A DNA stretch of 64,000 nucleotides from JANYLB01 sp963837715. Lineage in GTDB: Bacteria > Actinomycetota > Acidimicrobiia > IMCC26256 > JANYLB01. The notes under the pieces are model-generated. The model did not search any database, had not been told where the DNA came from, and saw nothing but the letters and a program-made list of their open reading frames with translations. This document shows, one piece after another, positions 23,669-33,704 of this stretch (the first letter of the stretch is position 1; each line of letters begins with the position of its first letter). Both the position numbers and the translations under genes were made by a program. The stretch is taken from positions 62,001 to 126,000 of the forward strand of contig CAWIOF010000004.1 of assembly GCA_963837715.1 (NCBI GenBank). Reading direction: 5' to 3'.

Positions 23669-24312
23669 GCCCGCACTCCGCTCTTCACCGCGTTGCGCAC
23701 GAACACGAGACTGCCGTTCGGTCCGGGGACGGAACCCTTCACGAGGATCAGGTTCCGCTCGGCGTCGCCCTCGACCACGGTGAGGTTCAGGGTCGTGACC
23801 CGCTGGTGGCCCATCTGGCCGGCCATGCGGGTTCCCTTGAAGACCCGGGCCGGTGTGGCGCACGCACCGATCGCACCCGGGACCCGGTGACTCTTGTGGT
23901 TCCCGTGGCTGGCGCCCTGGCCCTTGAAGTTGTGGCGCACCATCACGCCCGAGAAGCCCTTGCCCTTCGAGATGCCCGTGACGTCGACGTACTCGCCCGC
24001 CTCGAAGACATCGGCCTTGATCGTCTGGCCGAGCTCGAAGCCCGACAGGTCGTCGACCCGGAGCTCCACGAGGTGGGACGACGGCTCGACGCCGGCAGCC
24101 TGGAGGTGACCGAGCTCGGGCTTGTTCAGCCGACGGGCCTTGGTCTCACCGAAGGAGAGCTGTACGGCGGCGTAGCCGTCTCGTTCGGGCGTCTTGAGCT
24201 GCACGACGCGACAGGGTCCGGCCTGGATCACCGTGACCGGAACGATCCGGTTCTCGGAATCCCAGACCTGGGTCATGCCGAGCTTGCGCCCCAGGATGCC
24301 TTTGGCGGCCAT
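23665..24312 (-). CDS. rplC: 50S ribosomal protein L3
   Basis: 215 residues from ATG 24312: MAAKGILGRKLGMTQVWDS, DVTGISKGKGFSGVMVRHNFKGQGASHGNHKSHRVPGAIG, and RMAGQMGHQRVT. This is the usual extended loop that reaches the peptidyl-transferase centre. It begins the L3-L4-L23-L2 block after an unusually long 216-base gap from rpsJ. Confidence 0.97.
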   Translation of the reverse strand: MAAKGILGRKLGMTQVWDSENRIVPVTVIQAGPCRVVQLKTPERDGYAAVQLSFGETKARRLNKPELGHLQAAGVEPSSHLVELRVDDLSGFELGQTIKADVFEAGEYVDVTGISKGKGFSGVMVRHNFKGQGASHGNHKSHRVPGAIGACATPARVFKGTRMAGQMGHQRVTTLNLTVVEGDAERNLILVKGSVPGPNGSLVFVRNAVKSGVRA

Positions 24313-24339
24313 GCTGCTCCCGCTCCGTCTCACGCGAAC

Positions 24340-24492
24340 GCTCCGCAGGGAACAGATCCCGGCGGAGCGTCGATTCGGTTGTGCCGTGTGGTGCCTCGCC
24401 GAGCCGCGGCAAAGGCCTGCACGGACGTCAATTGGGGGGTGGGAAGCGAAGAACGCCAACTCCCCGACGAACCCGAGGAGCCTACAGGCTCC
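24340..24492 (-). promoter_or_regulatory. Two hairpins in the rpsJ-rplC gap
   Basis: The 216-base gap 24313-24528 contains GGAGCC-TGTA-GGCTCC (24492-24477), 37 bases after the rpsJ stop. Nearer rplC is a longer hairpin with outer stem GCTCCGC/GCGGAGC (24368-24362 with 24346-24340) and inner GGGA/TCCC. Neither has a T-tract. They could attenuate transcription or bind L4/L3 for feedback; S10-operon leaders are usually before rpsJ, not after it. Confidence 0.4.
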
Positions 24493-24528
24493 GCGGCTGT
24501 TGCTCAACCCGGGATACGGGAAGTCGGG

Positions 24529-24855
24529 CTACACGCCCTGGATCTTGATCTCGATGTCGACGCCGGCCGGGAGGTCGAGGCGCTGGAGCGACTCGACCGT
24601 CTTGGTGGCCGGTTCGACGATGTCGAGAAGGCGCTTGTGGATGCGCATCTCGAAGTGCTCGCGGGAGTCCTTGTCGACGTGGGGTCCCCGCACGACGCAG
24701 AACCGGTGGATCTCGGTCGGCAGCGGCACGGGGCCGCGCACCTGCGCGCCGGTTCGCACGACCGTCTCGACGATCTTCTTCGTCGACTGGTCGATGACCT
24801 CGTGGTCGTACGCCTTCAGTCGGATCCGGATCTTCTGACCCTTGGCTTCAGCCAC
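24529..24855 (-). CDS. rpsJ: 30S ribosomal protein S10
   Basis: 108 residues: GQKIRIRLKAYDHEVIDQSTKKIVET, GPVPLPTEIHRFCVVRGPHVDKDSREHFEMRIHKRLLDI. S10 (NusE) works in the ribosome head and, with NusB, in antitermination. It follows tuf by 14 bases but is separated from rplC by 216, so it may be transcribed mainly with the str operon. Confidence 0.97.
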   Translation of the reverse strand: MAEAKGQKIRIRLKAYDHEVIDQSTKKIVETVVRTGAQVRGPVPLPTEIHRFCVVRGPHVDKDSREHFEMRIHKRLLDIVEPATKTVESLQRLDLPAGVDIEIKIQGV

Positions 24856-24869
24856 CGTTTCGCGCCCGT

Positions 24870-26057
24870 CTACTTGAGGATCTTGGTGACGCGGCCGGCG
24901 CCCACGGTGCGGCCACCCTCACGGATCGCGAACCGCAGACCTTCTTCCATCGCGATCGGCTTCCCCAACTGGACGACCATCTCGGTGTTGTCGCCCGGCA
25001 TCACCATCTCCGTACCCTCCGGAAGGACCACCGTGCCGGTCACGTCCGTCGTCCGGAAATAGAACTGCGGGTGATAGTTCGCGAAGAACGGGGTATGACG
25101 CCCACCCTCCTCCTTCGTCAACACATACACCTGCGCCTCGAAATCAGTGTGCGGCGTGATCGACCCCGGCTTCGCCAGCACCTGCCCGCGCTCCACATCT
25201 TCCTTCTTCGTCCCCCGCAACAACGCACCGATGTTGTCGCCCGCGCGGCCCTCATCCAACAACTTGCGGAACATCTCCACACCCGTACACGTCGTCTTCG
25301 TCGTATCCCGCAACCCGACGATCTCGACCTCTTCACCCGTCTTCACGATGCCCTGCTCGACCTTGCCGGTCACGACCGTCCCACGACCCGTGATCGTGAA
25401 CACATCCTCGATCGGCATCAAGAACGGCTTCTCCAACTCCCGCACCGGCTCCGGGATGAACTCATCCACCGCATCCATCAACGCCACCACACCCGCAGCC
25501 GCATCCGCGTCGCCCTCGAGCGCCTTCAACGCAGACACCCGCACGATCGGCGTGTCATCACCAGGGAACTCGTACTCGTTCAACAACTCACGAACCTCGA
25601 GCTCAACCAGCTCGAGGAGCTCTTCGTCGTCGACCTGATCCACCTTGTTCAACGCCACCACAATCGACGGCACACCCACCTGACGGGCAAGGAGCACATG
25701 CTCACGCGTCTGCGGCATCGGCCCATCCGTCGCCGCCACCACCAAGATCGCGCCATCCACCTGCGCGGCACCCGTGATCATGTTCTTGATGTAGTCAGCA
25801 TGCCCCGGCATGTCCACATGCGCGTAATGCCGGTTCGCGGTCTCATACTCAACATGAGAGATGTTGATCGTGATCCCCCGCGCCTTCTCCTCCGGCGCCT
25901 TGTCGATCTGATCGAACGCAGTCGCCGTCACATTCGAATCACGATCCGCCAACACCCGCGTGATCGCAGCCGTCAACGTCGTCTTCCCATGATCGATGTG
26001 ACCCATCGTCCCGATGTTCAAATGCGGCTTGTTCCGCTCGAACTTCGCCTTCGCCAT
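24870..26057 (-). CDS. tuf: Elongation factor Tu, copy 1
   Basis: 395 residues: G-domain motifs GHIDHGKTT (19-27), DMPGHADYI and NKVD, then domains 2 and 3. It delivers aminoacyl-tRNA to the ribosome. The protein is identical to the copy at 43749-44936, and by eye only about four bases differ over the gene; identity extends 17 bases upstream of the ATG but stops at the last codon (TAG here, TAA there). Codon choice differs sharply from the neighbours: GCG, ACG, GTG, TTG, GAT and CAT dominate except near the 3' end. Canonical place after fusA. Confidence 0.98.
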   Translation of the reverse strand: MAKAKFERNKPHLNIGTMGHIDHGKTTLTAAITRVLADRDSNVTATAFDQIDKAPEEKARGITINISHVEYETANRHYAHVDMPGHADYIKNMITGAAQVDGAILVVAATDGPMPQTREHVLLARQVGVPSIVVALNKVDQVDDEELLELVELEVRELLNEYEFPGDDTPIVRVSALKALEGDADAAAGVVALMDAVDEFIPEPVRELEKPFLMPIEDVFTITGRGTVVTGKVEQGIVKTGEEVEIVGLRDTTKTTCTGVEMFRKLLDEGRAGDNIGALLRGTKKEDVERGQVLAKPGSITPHTDFEAQVYVLTKEEGGRHTPFFANYHPQFYFRTTDVTGTVVLPEGTEMVMPGDNTEMVVQLGKPIAMEEGLRFAIREGGRTVGAGRVTKILK

Positions 26058-26180
26058 CTCAGATCGCTCCGTTCGTTACTCGGCGTGGCAGTTGCGACGT
26101 TCGTCGTGTTGAACGCTCACTACACATTCCGGACGTACTCCTCGTGAGACTTGTCGCGCGTGGTGGGGGTGGGGTGGAGA

Positions 26181-28283
<2,103 letters not shown>

Positions 28284-28434
28284 CGTCGTCTCTCTTCTCT
28301 ACTTCTCTGTCTTCGTCGGTCTTCTCGTCGTCACGAAGGAAGCGGGCCGCGCGCCAGACCCGAACCCACCATTGTCAATCGTCGCGCGCGCGGGAGGGGT
28401 CCGGGCCCGACCGGCCGCCGCCCCGCCGTACGCC

Positions 28435-28482
28435 CCACCAGAAGGGGTGGTGGTCGGGCGGGTCCGGGCCCCGGAGGCCCGG
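28435..28482 (-). promoter_or_regulatory. Two hairpins between rpsG and fusA
   Basis: The 210-base gap 28284-28493 holds CCGGGCC-TCCGG-GGCCCGG (28482-28464), just after the rpsG stop, and CCACCA/TGGTGG (28453-28435). There is no T-tract. A partial terminator, RNA processing site or S7 feedback site is possible; the rest of the gap is a C/T-rich leader of fusA without clear features. Confidence 0.4.
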
Positions 28483-28493
28483 AAACCGAGCGC

Positions 28494-28964
28494 TTACCAG
28501 CGGTAGTGAGCGAACGCCTTGTTCGACTCGGCCATCTTCTGCAGGTCTTCCTTGCGCTTGATCGCCGCGCCCAACCCGTTGCTCGCGTCGAGCAGCTCGG
28601 CCGAGAGGCGCTCGGCCATCGTCTTCTCGCGCCGCTGCCGGGAGTAGCCCACGAGCCAACGGATGGCGAGCGTGGTCGCCCGACGCCCGCCGACTTCCAT
28701 CGGCACCTGGTACGTGGCACCACCGACCCGGCGGCTCTTCACCTCGAGCGCGGGGCGGACGTTCTCGACCGCGCGCTTCAGGGTGGAGACGGGCTCGGAG
28801 CCGGTCTTGCGCTCGATGTCGTTGAGCGCGTCGTAGACGATGCTCTCCGCGACCGAGCGCTTGCCTTCCTGGAGCACCTTGTTCACGAGCTGGGTGACGA
28901 CCACCGAGCGGTGGACCGGGTCGGGCTGCAACGCACGACGGGGGGCGGGACCCTTGCGAGGCAT
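28494..28964 (-). CDS. rpsG: 30S ribosomal protein S7
   Basis: 156 residues: MPRKGPAPRRALQPDPVHRS, VTQLVNKVLQEGKRSVAESIVYDAL, RRVGGATYQVPMEV and a C-terminal AHYRW. S7 nucleates head assembly and contacts E-site tRNA; in E. coli it represses the str operon. It follows rpsL by two bases. Confidence 0.97.
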   Translation of the reverse strand: MPRKGPAPRRALQPDPVHRSVVVTQLVNKVLQEGKRSVAESIVYDALNDIERKTGSEPVSTLKRAVENVRPALEVKSRRVGGATYQVPMEVGGRRATTLAIRWLVGYSRQRREKTMAERLSAELLDASNGLGAAIKRKEDLQKMAESNKAFAHYRW

Positions 28965-28966
28965 TG

Positions 28967-29335
28967 CTAACCCTTCTTCGCGCCGTAGCGACTGCGCGCC
29001 TGCTTGCGGTCGGCGACCCCACTGGCATCGAGGGCACCGCGGACGATCTTGTAGCGGACCCCCGGGAGGTCCTTCACCCGGCCGCCACGCACGAGCACGA
29101 TCGAGTGCTCCTGCAGGTTGTGGCCGATCCCGGGGATGTAGGCCGTCACCTCGACGCCCGTGGTCAGACGCACGCGGGCCACCTTGCGCAGCGCCGAGTT
29201 CGGCTTCTTCGGGGTGTGGGTGAAGACGCGCGTGCAGACACCACGACGCTGAGGCGAGCTCTTCAGCGCGGGGGTCTTCGACTTCTCGGTCTTGGACTTG
29301 CGGCCCTTGCGGACCAGCTGGGCGATCGTCGGCAC
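28967..29335 (-). CDS. rpsL: 30S ribosomal protein S12
   Basis: 122 residues from GTG 29335 with AGGAG close upstream: MPTIAQLVRKGRKSK, RRGVCTRVFTHTPKKPNSALRKVARVRL and GGRVKDLPGVRYKIVRG. The Lys residues tied to streptomycin resistance are in their wild-type context. First gene of the str operon, behind a strong promoter. Confidence 0.97.
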   Translation of the reverse strand: MPTIAQLVRKGRKSKTEKSKTPALKSSPQRRGVCTRVFTHTPKKPNSALRKVARVRLTTGVEVTAYIPGIGHNLQEHSIVLVRGGRVKDLPGVRYKIVRGALDASGVADRKQARSRYGAKKG

Positions 29336-29367
29336 AACGCTCCTACACGTACTGTTCGGGGGTTTCC

Positions 29368-29396
29368 AGAATAGGGACTACAAGGTACTCGGGCAA
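29368..29396 (-). promoter_or_regulatory. Candidate promoter of the str operon (rpsL-rpsG-fusA-tuf)
   Basis: TTGCCC (29396-29391) and TATTCT (29373-29368) are separated by 17 bases on the minus strand. The predicted start is near 29361, giving a leader of about 25 bases to the rpsL GTG. It lies directly beyond dispersed repeat copy B. Confidence 0.65.
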
Positions 29397-29397
29397 A

Positions 29398-29481
29398 GGA
29401 GAAGAAGCGGAGCCGGCGGACATCCACTCACAGGAACGCCCATGGGTGAGCGGTCGAGCCGGCGCAGCGGATTCGACCATC
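29398..29481 (+). repeat. Dispersed ~80-bp repeat, copy B
   Basis: Left arm GCGGAGCCGGCGGAC (29407-29421) and right arm GGTCGAGCCGGCGCAGCGG (29452-29470) are nearly identical to the other copies; the central 30 bases differ but contain CTCAC/GTGAG. The right end lies 8 bases beyond the rpoC stop, so the element is the 3' boundary of the rpoBC transcript. Confidence 0.75.
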
Positions 29482-29488
29482 AAGATGC

Positions 29489-32400
29489 TCAGCCTTCCTC
29501 ACCTGCGGCGACGTCGGGGAGGACGTCGGGCACCACGACCGGCTCGGGAGCCGGCTCGGTGGTGTCGTCGCCGAACGACGCGGTCATCGCTCCCGATTCG
29601 CCTCCGCCGCCGGTGAGGAAGCCCGCGATGTCGGCGGTCGAGTCGGTCTGACGGGAGGCACTGGCCGCGAGCCACTCGGCGATGTCGGCGTCGTCGCCCA
29701 CCTCGCTCGAGTAGAAGGGCAGCGGCTCGTAGTCGGGCGCCTCGGTGCGGATCTCGCGGTACCGGGGCATCCCGGTTCCCGCGGGGATCAGCTTGCCGAT
29801 GATCACGTTCTCCTTGAGACCCTCGAGGCCGTCCTTCTTGCCCTCGATGGCCGCTTCGGTGAGGACGCGGGTGGTCTCCTGGAACGACGCCGCCGACAAC
29901 CACGAGTCGGTGGCGAGCGATGCCTTGGTGATCCCCATCAGCTCGGGACGGCCCTCTGCGGGCTGCTTGCCCTCTTCGACGAGGCGACGGTTCGTCTCGG
30001 CGTAGAGCCGGGCGTCCTTCTTCTCGCCGGGGAGGAACTCCGAGTCACCCGACTCCGACACTGCGACTCGACGCAGCATCTGGCGGATGATGACCTCGAC
30101 GTGCTTGTCGTGGATCGACACGCCCTGCTCCCGGTAGACCTTCTGCACCTCGTCGACGAGGTACTGCTGGGTCTCCCGGATGCCCTTGATCTCGAGCACC
30201 TTCTTCGGGTCGAGCGGAGTCTCGACGTCGCCGACCAGGCGGTCGCCGGCCGAGACCTCGTCGCCGTCGGTCACGTTGAGCTTCTGCCGCCAGAGGACGA
30301 TGTGCACCTCTTCGGTGCCGTCGTCGGCGACGATCGTGACGGTGCGCTCACCCTTCTCGTTCTCGCCGACCCGGATCACGCCCGAGCTCTCGGCGAGCGT
30401 CGAGGCACCCTTCGGGGTGCGGGCCTCGAACAGCTCGACGACACGCGGCAGACCGTGGGTGATGTCTTCACCGGCCACACCACCGGTGTGGAAGGTCCGC
30501 ATGGTGAGCTGGGTTCCCGGCTCACCGATCGACTGGGCCGCGATGATGCCGACGGCCTCGCCCATGTCGACGGCCTTGCCGGTGGCGAGCATCATCCCGT
30601 AGCAGGATCCGCACACCCCGGAGAGGGAGTCGCAGGTCAGGGTCGAACGCACCCTGAGGTCGGTGACGTCTTCGTCGGACGCGAGCTGGTCGAGCACGCG
30701 CTCGGTGCACAAGGTGTTGCGGGCCAGGATCGTGCCGTCGGCGAGCTCGACGTCGTCGAGCAGGCACCGGCCGAGGAGGCGCGTCTCGAGGAGACGGCGG
30801 CTCTCGGCGTCGTCGAGGATGTCGTGCACCCAGATGCCGCGTCGGGCGCCGCAGTCTTCCTCGCGGACGATGATCTCCTGGGCGACGTCGACGAGTCGAC
30901 GGGTCAGGTAGCCGGAGTCGGCGGTACGCAGCGCGGTGTCGGCGAGGCCCTTCCTCGCACCGTGGGTCGAGATGAAGTACTCGAGCACGGAGAGACCCTC
31001 GCGGAAGTTCGACCGGATCGGTCGCGGGATGATCTCACCACGCGGGTTGGCGACGAGACCACGCATACCGGCGATCTGGCGCACCTGCATGACGTTGCCT
31101 CGGGCACCGGAACCCACCATCATCTCGATGGGGTTGAAGAAGTTCTGGCTCATCTCCGCCGTCATGGCGTCGGTGACCTGCTGGGTCGCCTCCGTCCAGA
31201 TCTCGATCTCCTTCTGGCGGCGCTCGTCGTCGGTGATGATCCCCCGGTCGTACTGCTGCTCGACCTTCTCGGCCTCACGCTCGTGGGCCTCGATGATCTC
31301 CGGCTTCGCGTCGGGGGTCTTCACGTCGGCGATCGAGATGGTCACGCCGGCGCGCGACGAGTACTCGAAACCGAGGTCCTTCAACTTGTCGAGGCTCACC
31401 GCCACGATCGCGCGCGGGTACTTGTCGACCAGCTTCTGGACGACCTCGGTGACCTCGCGCTTCTTGACGATCCGGTCCTCGAACGGGAAGTCGGGCGGGA
31501 ACGCCTCGTTGAACAGGAACCGACCGAGGGTCGTCTCCACGAGTGCGGAACCGTCGCCGTTCGAACCCTGGCGCCGCAGCACCGGAGAGTCGCCGGCGTC
31601 GGGGTTCGGGACCCAGCCGTCGGCGTCGTTCCAGGTCATCTGCGACGGGAACTGCCCCTCGGGGAAGCGACCGAGCGGCATGCGCACCTTGATCTTGGCG
31701 TGCAGCGAGAGACCCTGCGACGCTGCGCCGGGCAGCGCCTGGCGCTCGTCGCCGAGTGCGTCCCAGCCGCGCTCCTCGTACGCCGCGCGTGCTTCCTCGA
31801 GCGACGCGAACGCGCGTCCCTCGCCGGGAGCACCCTCGCTGTGCACGGTGAGGTAGTACGCACCGATGATCTGGTCCTGGTTCGGGACGGTGATCGGGCG
31901 GCCGTGCGCCGGCGACAGGATGTTGTGGGCCGACAGCATCAGCAGACGGGCCTCGGCCTGGGCCTCCGCGGAGAGCGGGAGGTGGACGGCCATCTGGTCA
32001 CCGTCGAAGTCGGCGTTGAACGCCGTGCAGACGAGCGGGTGGATCTGGATCGCCTTGCCCTCGACGAGCACGGGCTCGAACGCCTGGATGCCGAGACGGT
32101 GGAGCGTTGGGGCACGGTTCAGGAACACCGGGTGTTCCTTGATGACCTCTTCGAGCACGTCCCACACCTGCGGACGCGCGCGCTCCACCATCCGCTTCGC
32201 CGACTTGATGTTCTGCGCGTACTCGAGGTCGACGAGCCGCTTCATCACGAAGGGCTTGAACAGCTCGAGCGCCATCTGCTTGGGCAGACCGCACTGCTGC
32301 AGCTTGAGCTTCGGGCCGACGACGATGACCGAACGGCCGGAGTAGTCGACGCGCTTGCCGAGCAGGTTCTGACGGAACCGACCCTGCTTGCCCTTCAACA

Positions 32401-33628
32401 TGTCGGAGAGCGACTTGAGCGCGCGGTTGCCCGGACCGGTGACCGGGCGGCCCCGGCGGCCGTTGTCGAACAGCGCGTCGACGGCCTCCTGCAGCATCCG
32501 CTTCTCGTTGTTGATGATGATCTCGGGAGCACCGAGGTCGAGGAGGCGCTTCAACCGGTTGTTGCGGTTGATGACCCGGCGGTAGAGGTCGTTGAGGTCG
32601 GAGGTGGCGAAGCGGCCACCGTCGAGCTGGACCATCGGGCGCAGGTCGGGCGGGATCACGGGGACGGCGTCGAGCACCATGCCCATCGGCTCGTTGATGA
32701 GCGTGCCGTCTTCGCGCTTGTTGAAGGCGGAGATCACCTTGAGGCGCTTGATCGCCTTGGCCTTGCGCTGACCCTTGGCCGTGGCGATGACTTCCTTCAG
32801 CTCCTCTTCCTCGGCTTCGAGGTCGAGGCGGGTGATGAGGTCCTTCACGGCCTCGGCACCCATGCCGCCGCTGAAGTACTCGGTGTAGCGGTCCTGCAGC
32901 TCGCGCCAGACGCGCTCGTCGTCGACGAGCTCCTTGCGCTTCAACTTGCTGAACGTGTCCCACACCGTCTTGGTGAAGTCGATCTCGAGCTGCGCGCGCT
33001 CGCGCACCTCTTCGATCTCCTTCTCGGAGCCCTTGCGGAGCTTCGCGAGCTCGGCGTCCTTGGCTCCGCGCTCCTCGCCCGCGGCGAGCTCGACCTCGAG
33101 CGCGTCGTACTTCTCGCGGATCCGCAGGTCGCGCTCGCGCTCGAGATCGTCGATCTCGGCGCGGATGTCGGCCTCGAGCGTGGCGAGGTCGGTGTGGCGC
33201 TTCTCCTCGTCGATCCACGTGATCAGGTGCGCGGCGAAGTAGATGACCTTCTCGAGGCTCTTCGGCGCGATGTCGAGGAGGTACCCGAGCCGGCTCGGGA
33301 CACCCTTGAAGTACCAGATGTGGGTGACGGGAGCGGCCAGCTCGATGTGGCCCATGCGCTCACGACGGACCTTGGAGCGCGTGACCTCGACGCCGCAGCG
33401 CTCGCAGATGATCCCCTTGAACCGGACTCGCTTGTACTTGCCGCAGTAGCACTCCCAGTCCTTCGTCGGACCGAAGATCTTCTCGCAGAAGAGTCCGTCC
33501 TTCTCGGGCTTGAGCGTGCGGTAGTTGATCGTCTCGGGCTTCTTGACCTCGCCGTTCGACCACGTGCGGATCTGGTCCGCAGTCGCGAGCGAGATGGAGA
33601 GGCGGTCGGAATCATTGACGTCGAGCAC
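29489..33628 (-). CDS. rpoC: DNA-directed RNA polymerase beta' subunit
   Basis: 1379 residues. Zinc site 1 is C60-x-C62...C75-x2-C78; the catalytic Mg loop NADFDGDQMAVH is at 538-549; a second zinc cluster occurs near CDSLSGVCGSCYG; the trigger-loop region FHTGGVAGEDIT follows. An actinobacterial-type insertion rich in Glu/Arg lies at about 145-220. The C-terminal 50 residues are acidic and Gly-rich. It forms the active centre with RpoB, 76 bases upstream. Confidence 0.98.
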   Translation of the reverse strand: MLDVNDSDRLSISLATADQIRTWSNGEVKKPETINYRTLKPEKDGLFCEKIFGPTKDWECYCGKYKRVRFKGIICERCGVEVTRSKVRRERMGHIELAAPVTHIWYFKGVPSRLGYLLDIAPKSLEKVIYFAAHLITWIDEEKRHTDLATLEADIRAEIDDLERERDLRIREKYDALEVELAAGEERGAKDAELAKLRKGSEKEIEEVRERAQLEIDFTKTVWDTFSKLKRKELVDDERVWRELQDRYTEYFSGGMGAEAVKDLITRLDLEAEEEELKEVIATAKGQRKAKAIKRLKVISAFNKREDGTLINEPMGMVLDAVPVIPPDLRPMVQLDGGRFATSDLNDLYRRVINRNNRLKRLLDLGAPEIIINNEKRMLQEAVDALFDNGRRGRPVTGPGNRALKSLSDMLKGKQGRFRQNLLGKRVDYSGRSVIVVGPKLKLQQCGLPKQMALELFKPFVMKRLVDLEYAQNIKSAKRMVERARPQVWDVLEEVIKEHPVFLNRAPTLHRLGIQAFEPVLVEGKAIQIHPLVCTAFNADFDGDQMAVHLPLSAEAQAEARLLMLSAHNILSPAHGRPITVPNQDQIIGAYYLTVHSEGAPGEGRAFASLEEARAAYEERGWDALGDERQALPGAASQGLSLHAKIKVRMPLGRFPEGQFPSQMTWNDADGWVPNPDAGDSPVLRRQGSNGDGSALVETTLGRFLFNEAFPPDFPFEDRIVKKREVTEVVQKLVDKYPRAIVAVSLDKLKDLGFEYSSRAGVTISIADVKTPDAKPEIIEAHEREAEKVEQQYDRGIITDDERRQKEIEIWTEATQQVTDAMTAEMSQNFFNPIEMMVGSGARGNVMQVRQIAGMRGLVANPRGEIIPRPIRSNFREGLSVLEYFISTHGARKGLADTALRTADSGYLTRRLVDVAQEIIVREEDCGARRGIWVHDILDDAESRRLLETRLLGRCLLDDVELADGTILARNTLCTERVLDQLASDEDVTDLRVRSTLTCDSLSGVCGSCYGMMLATGKAVDMGEAVGIIAAQSIGEPGTQLTMRTFHTGGVAGEDITHGLPRVVELFEARTPKGASTLAESSGVIRVGENEKGERTVTIVADDGTEEVHIVLWRQKLNVTDGDEVSAGDRLVGDVETPLDPKKVLEIKGIRETQQYLVDEVQKVYREQGVSIHDKHVEVIIRQMLRRVAVSESGDSEFLPGEKKDARLYAETNRRLVEEGKQPAEGRPELMGITKASLATDSWLSAASFQETTRVLTEAAIEGKKDGLEGLKENVIIGKLIPAGTGMPRYREIRTEAPDYEPLPFYSSEVGDDADIAEWLAASASRQTDSTADIAGFLTGGGGESGAMTASFGDDTTEPAPEPVVVPDVLPDVAAGEEG

Positions 33629-33704
33629 AGACGCCTGCTTTCTTCTCTGCCGGGTGCCGGGGTAGTCGAGGGTGGTGCGACGTGCGGGTGCCTAGCCGGG
33701 TGCC

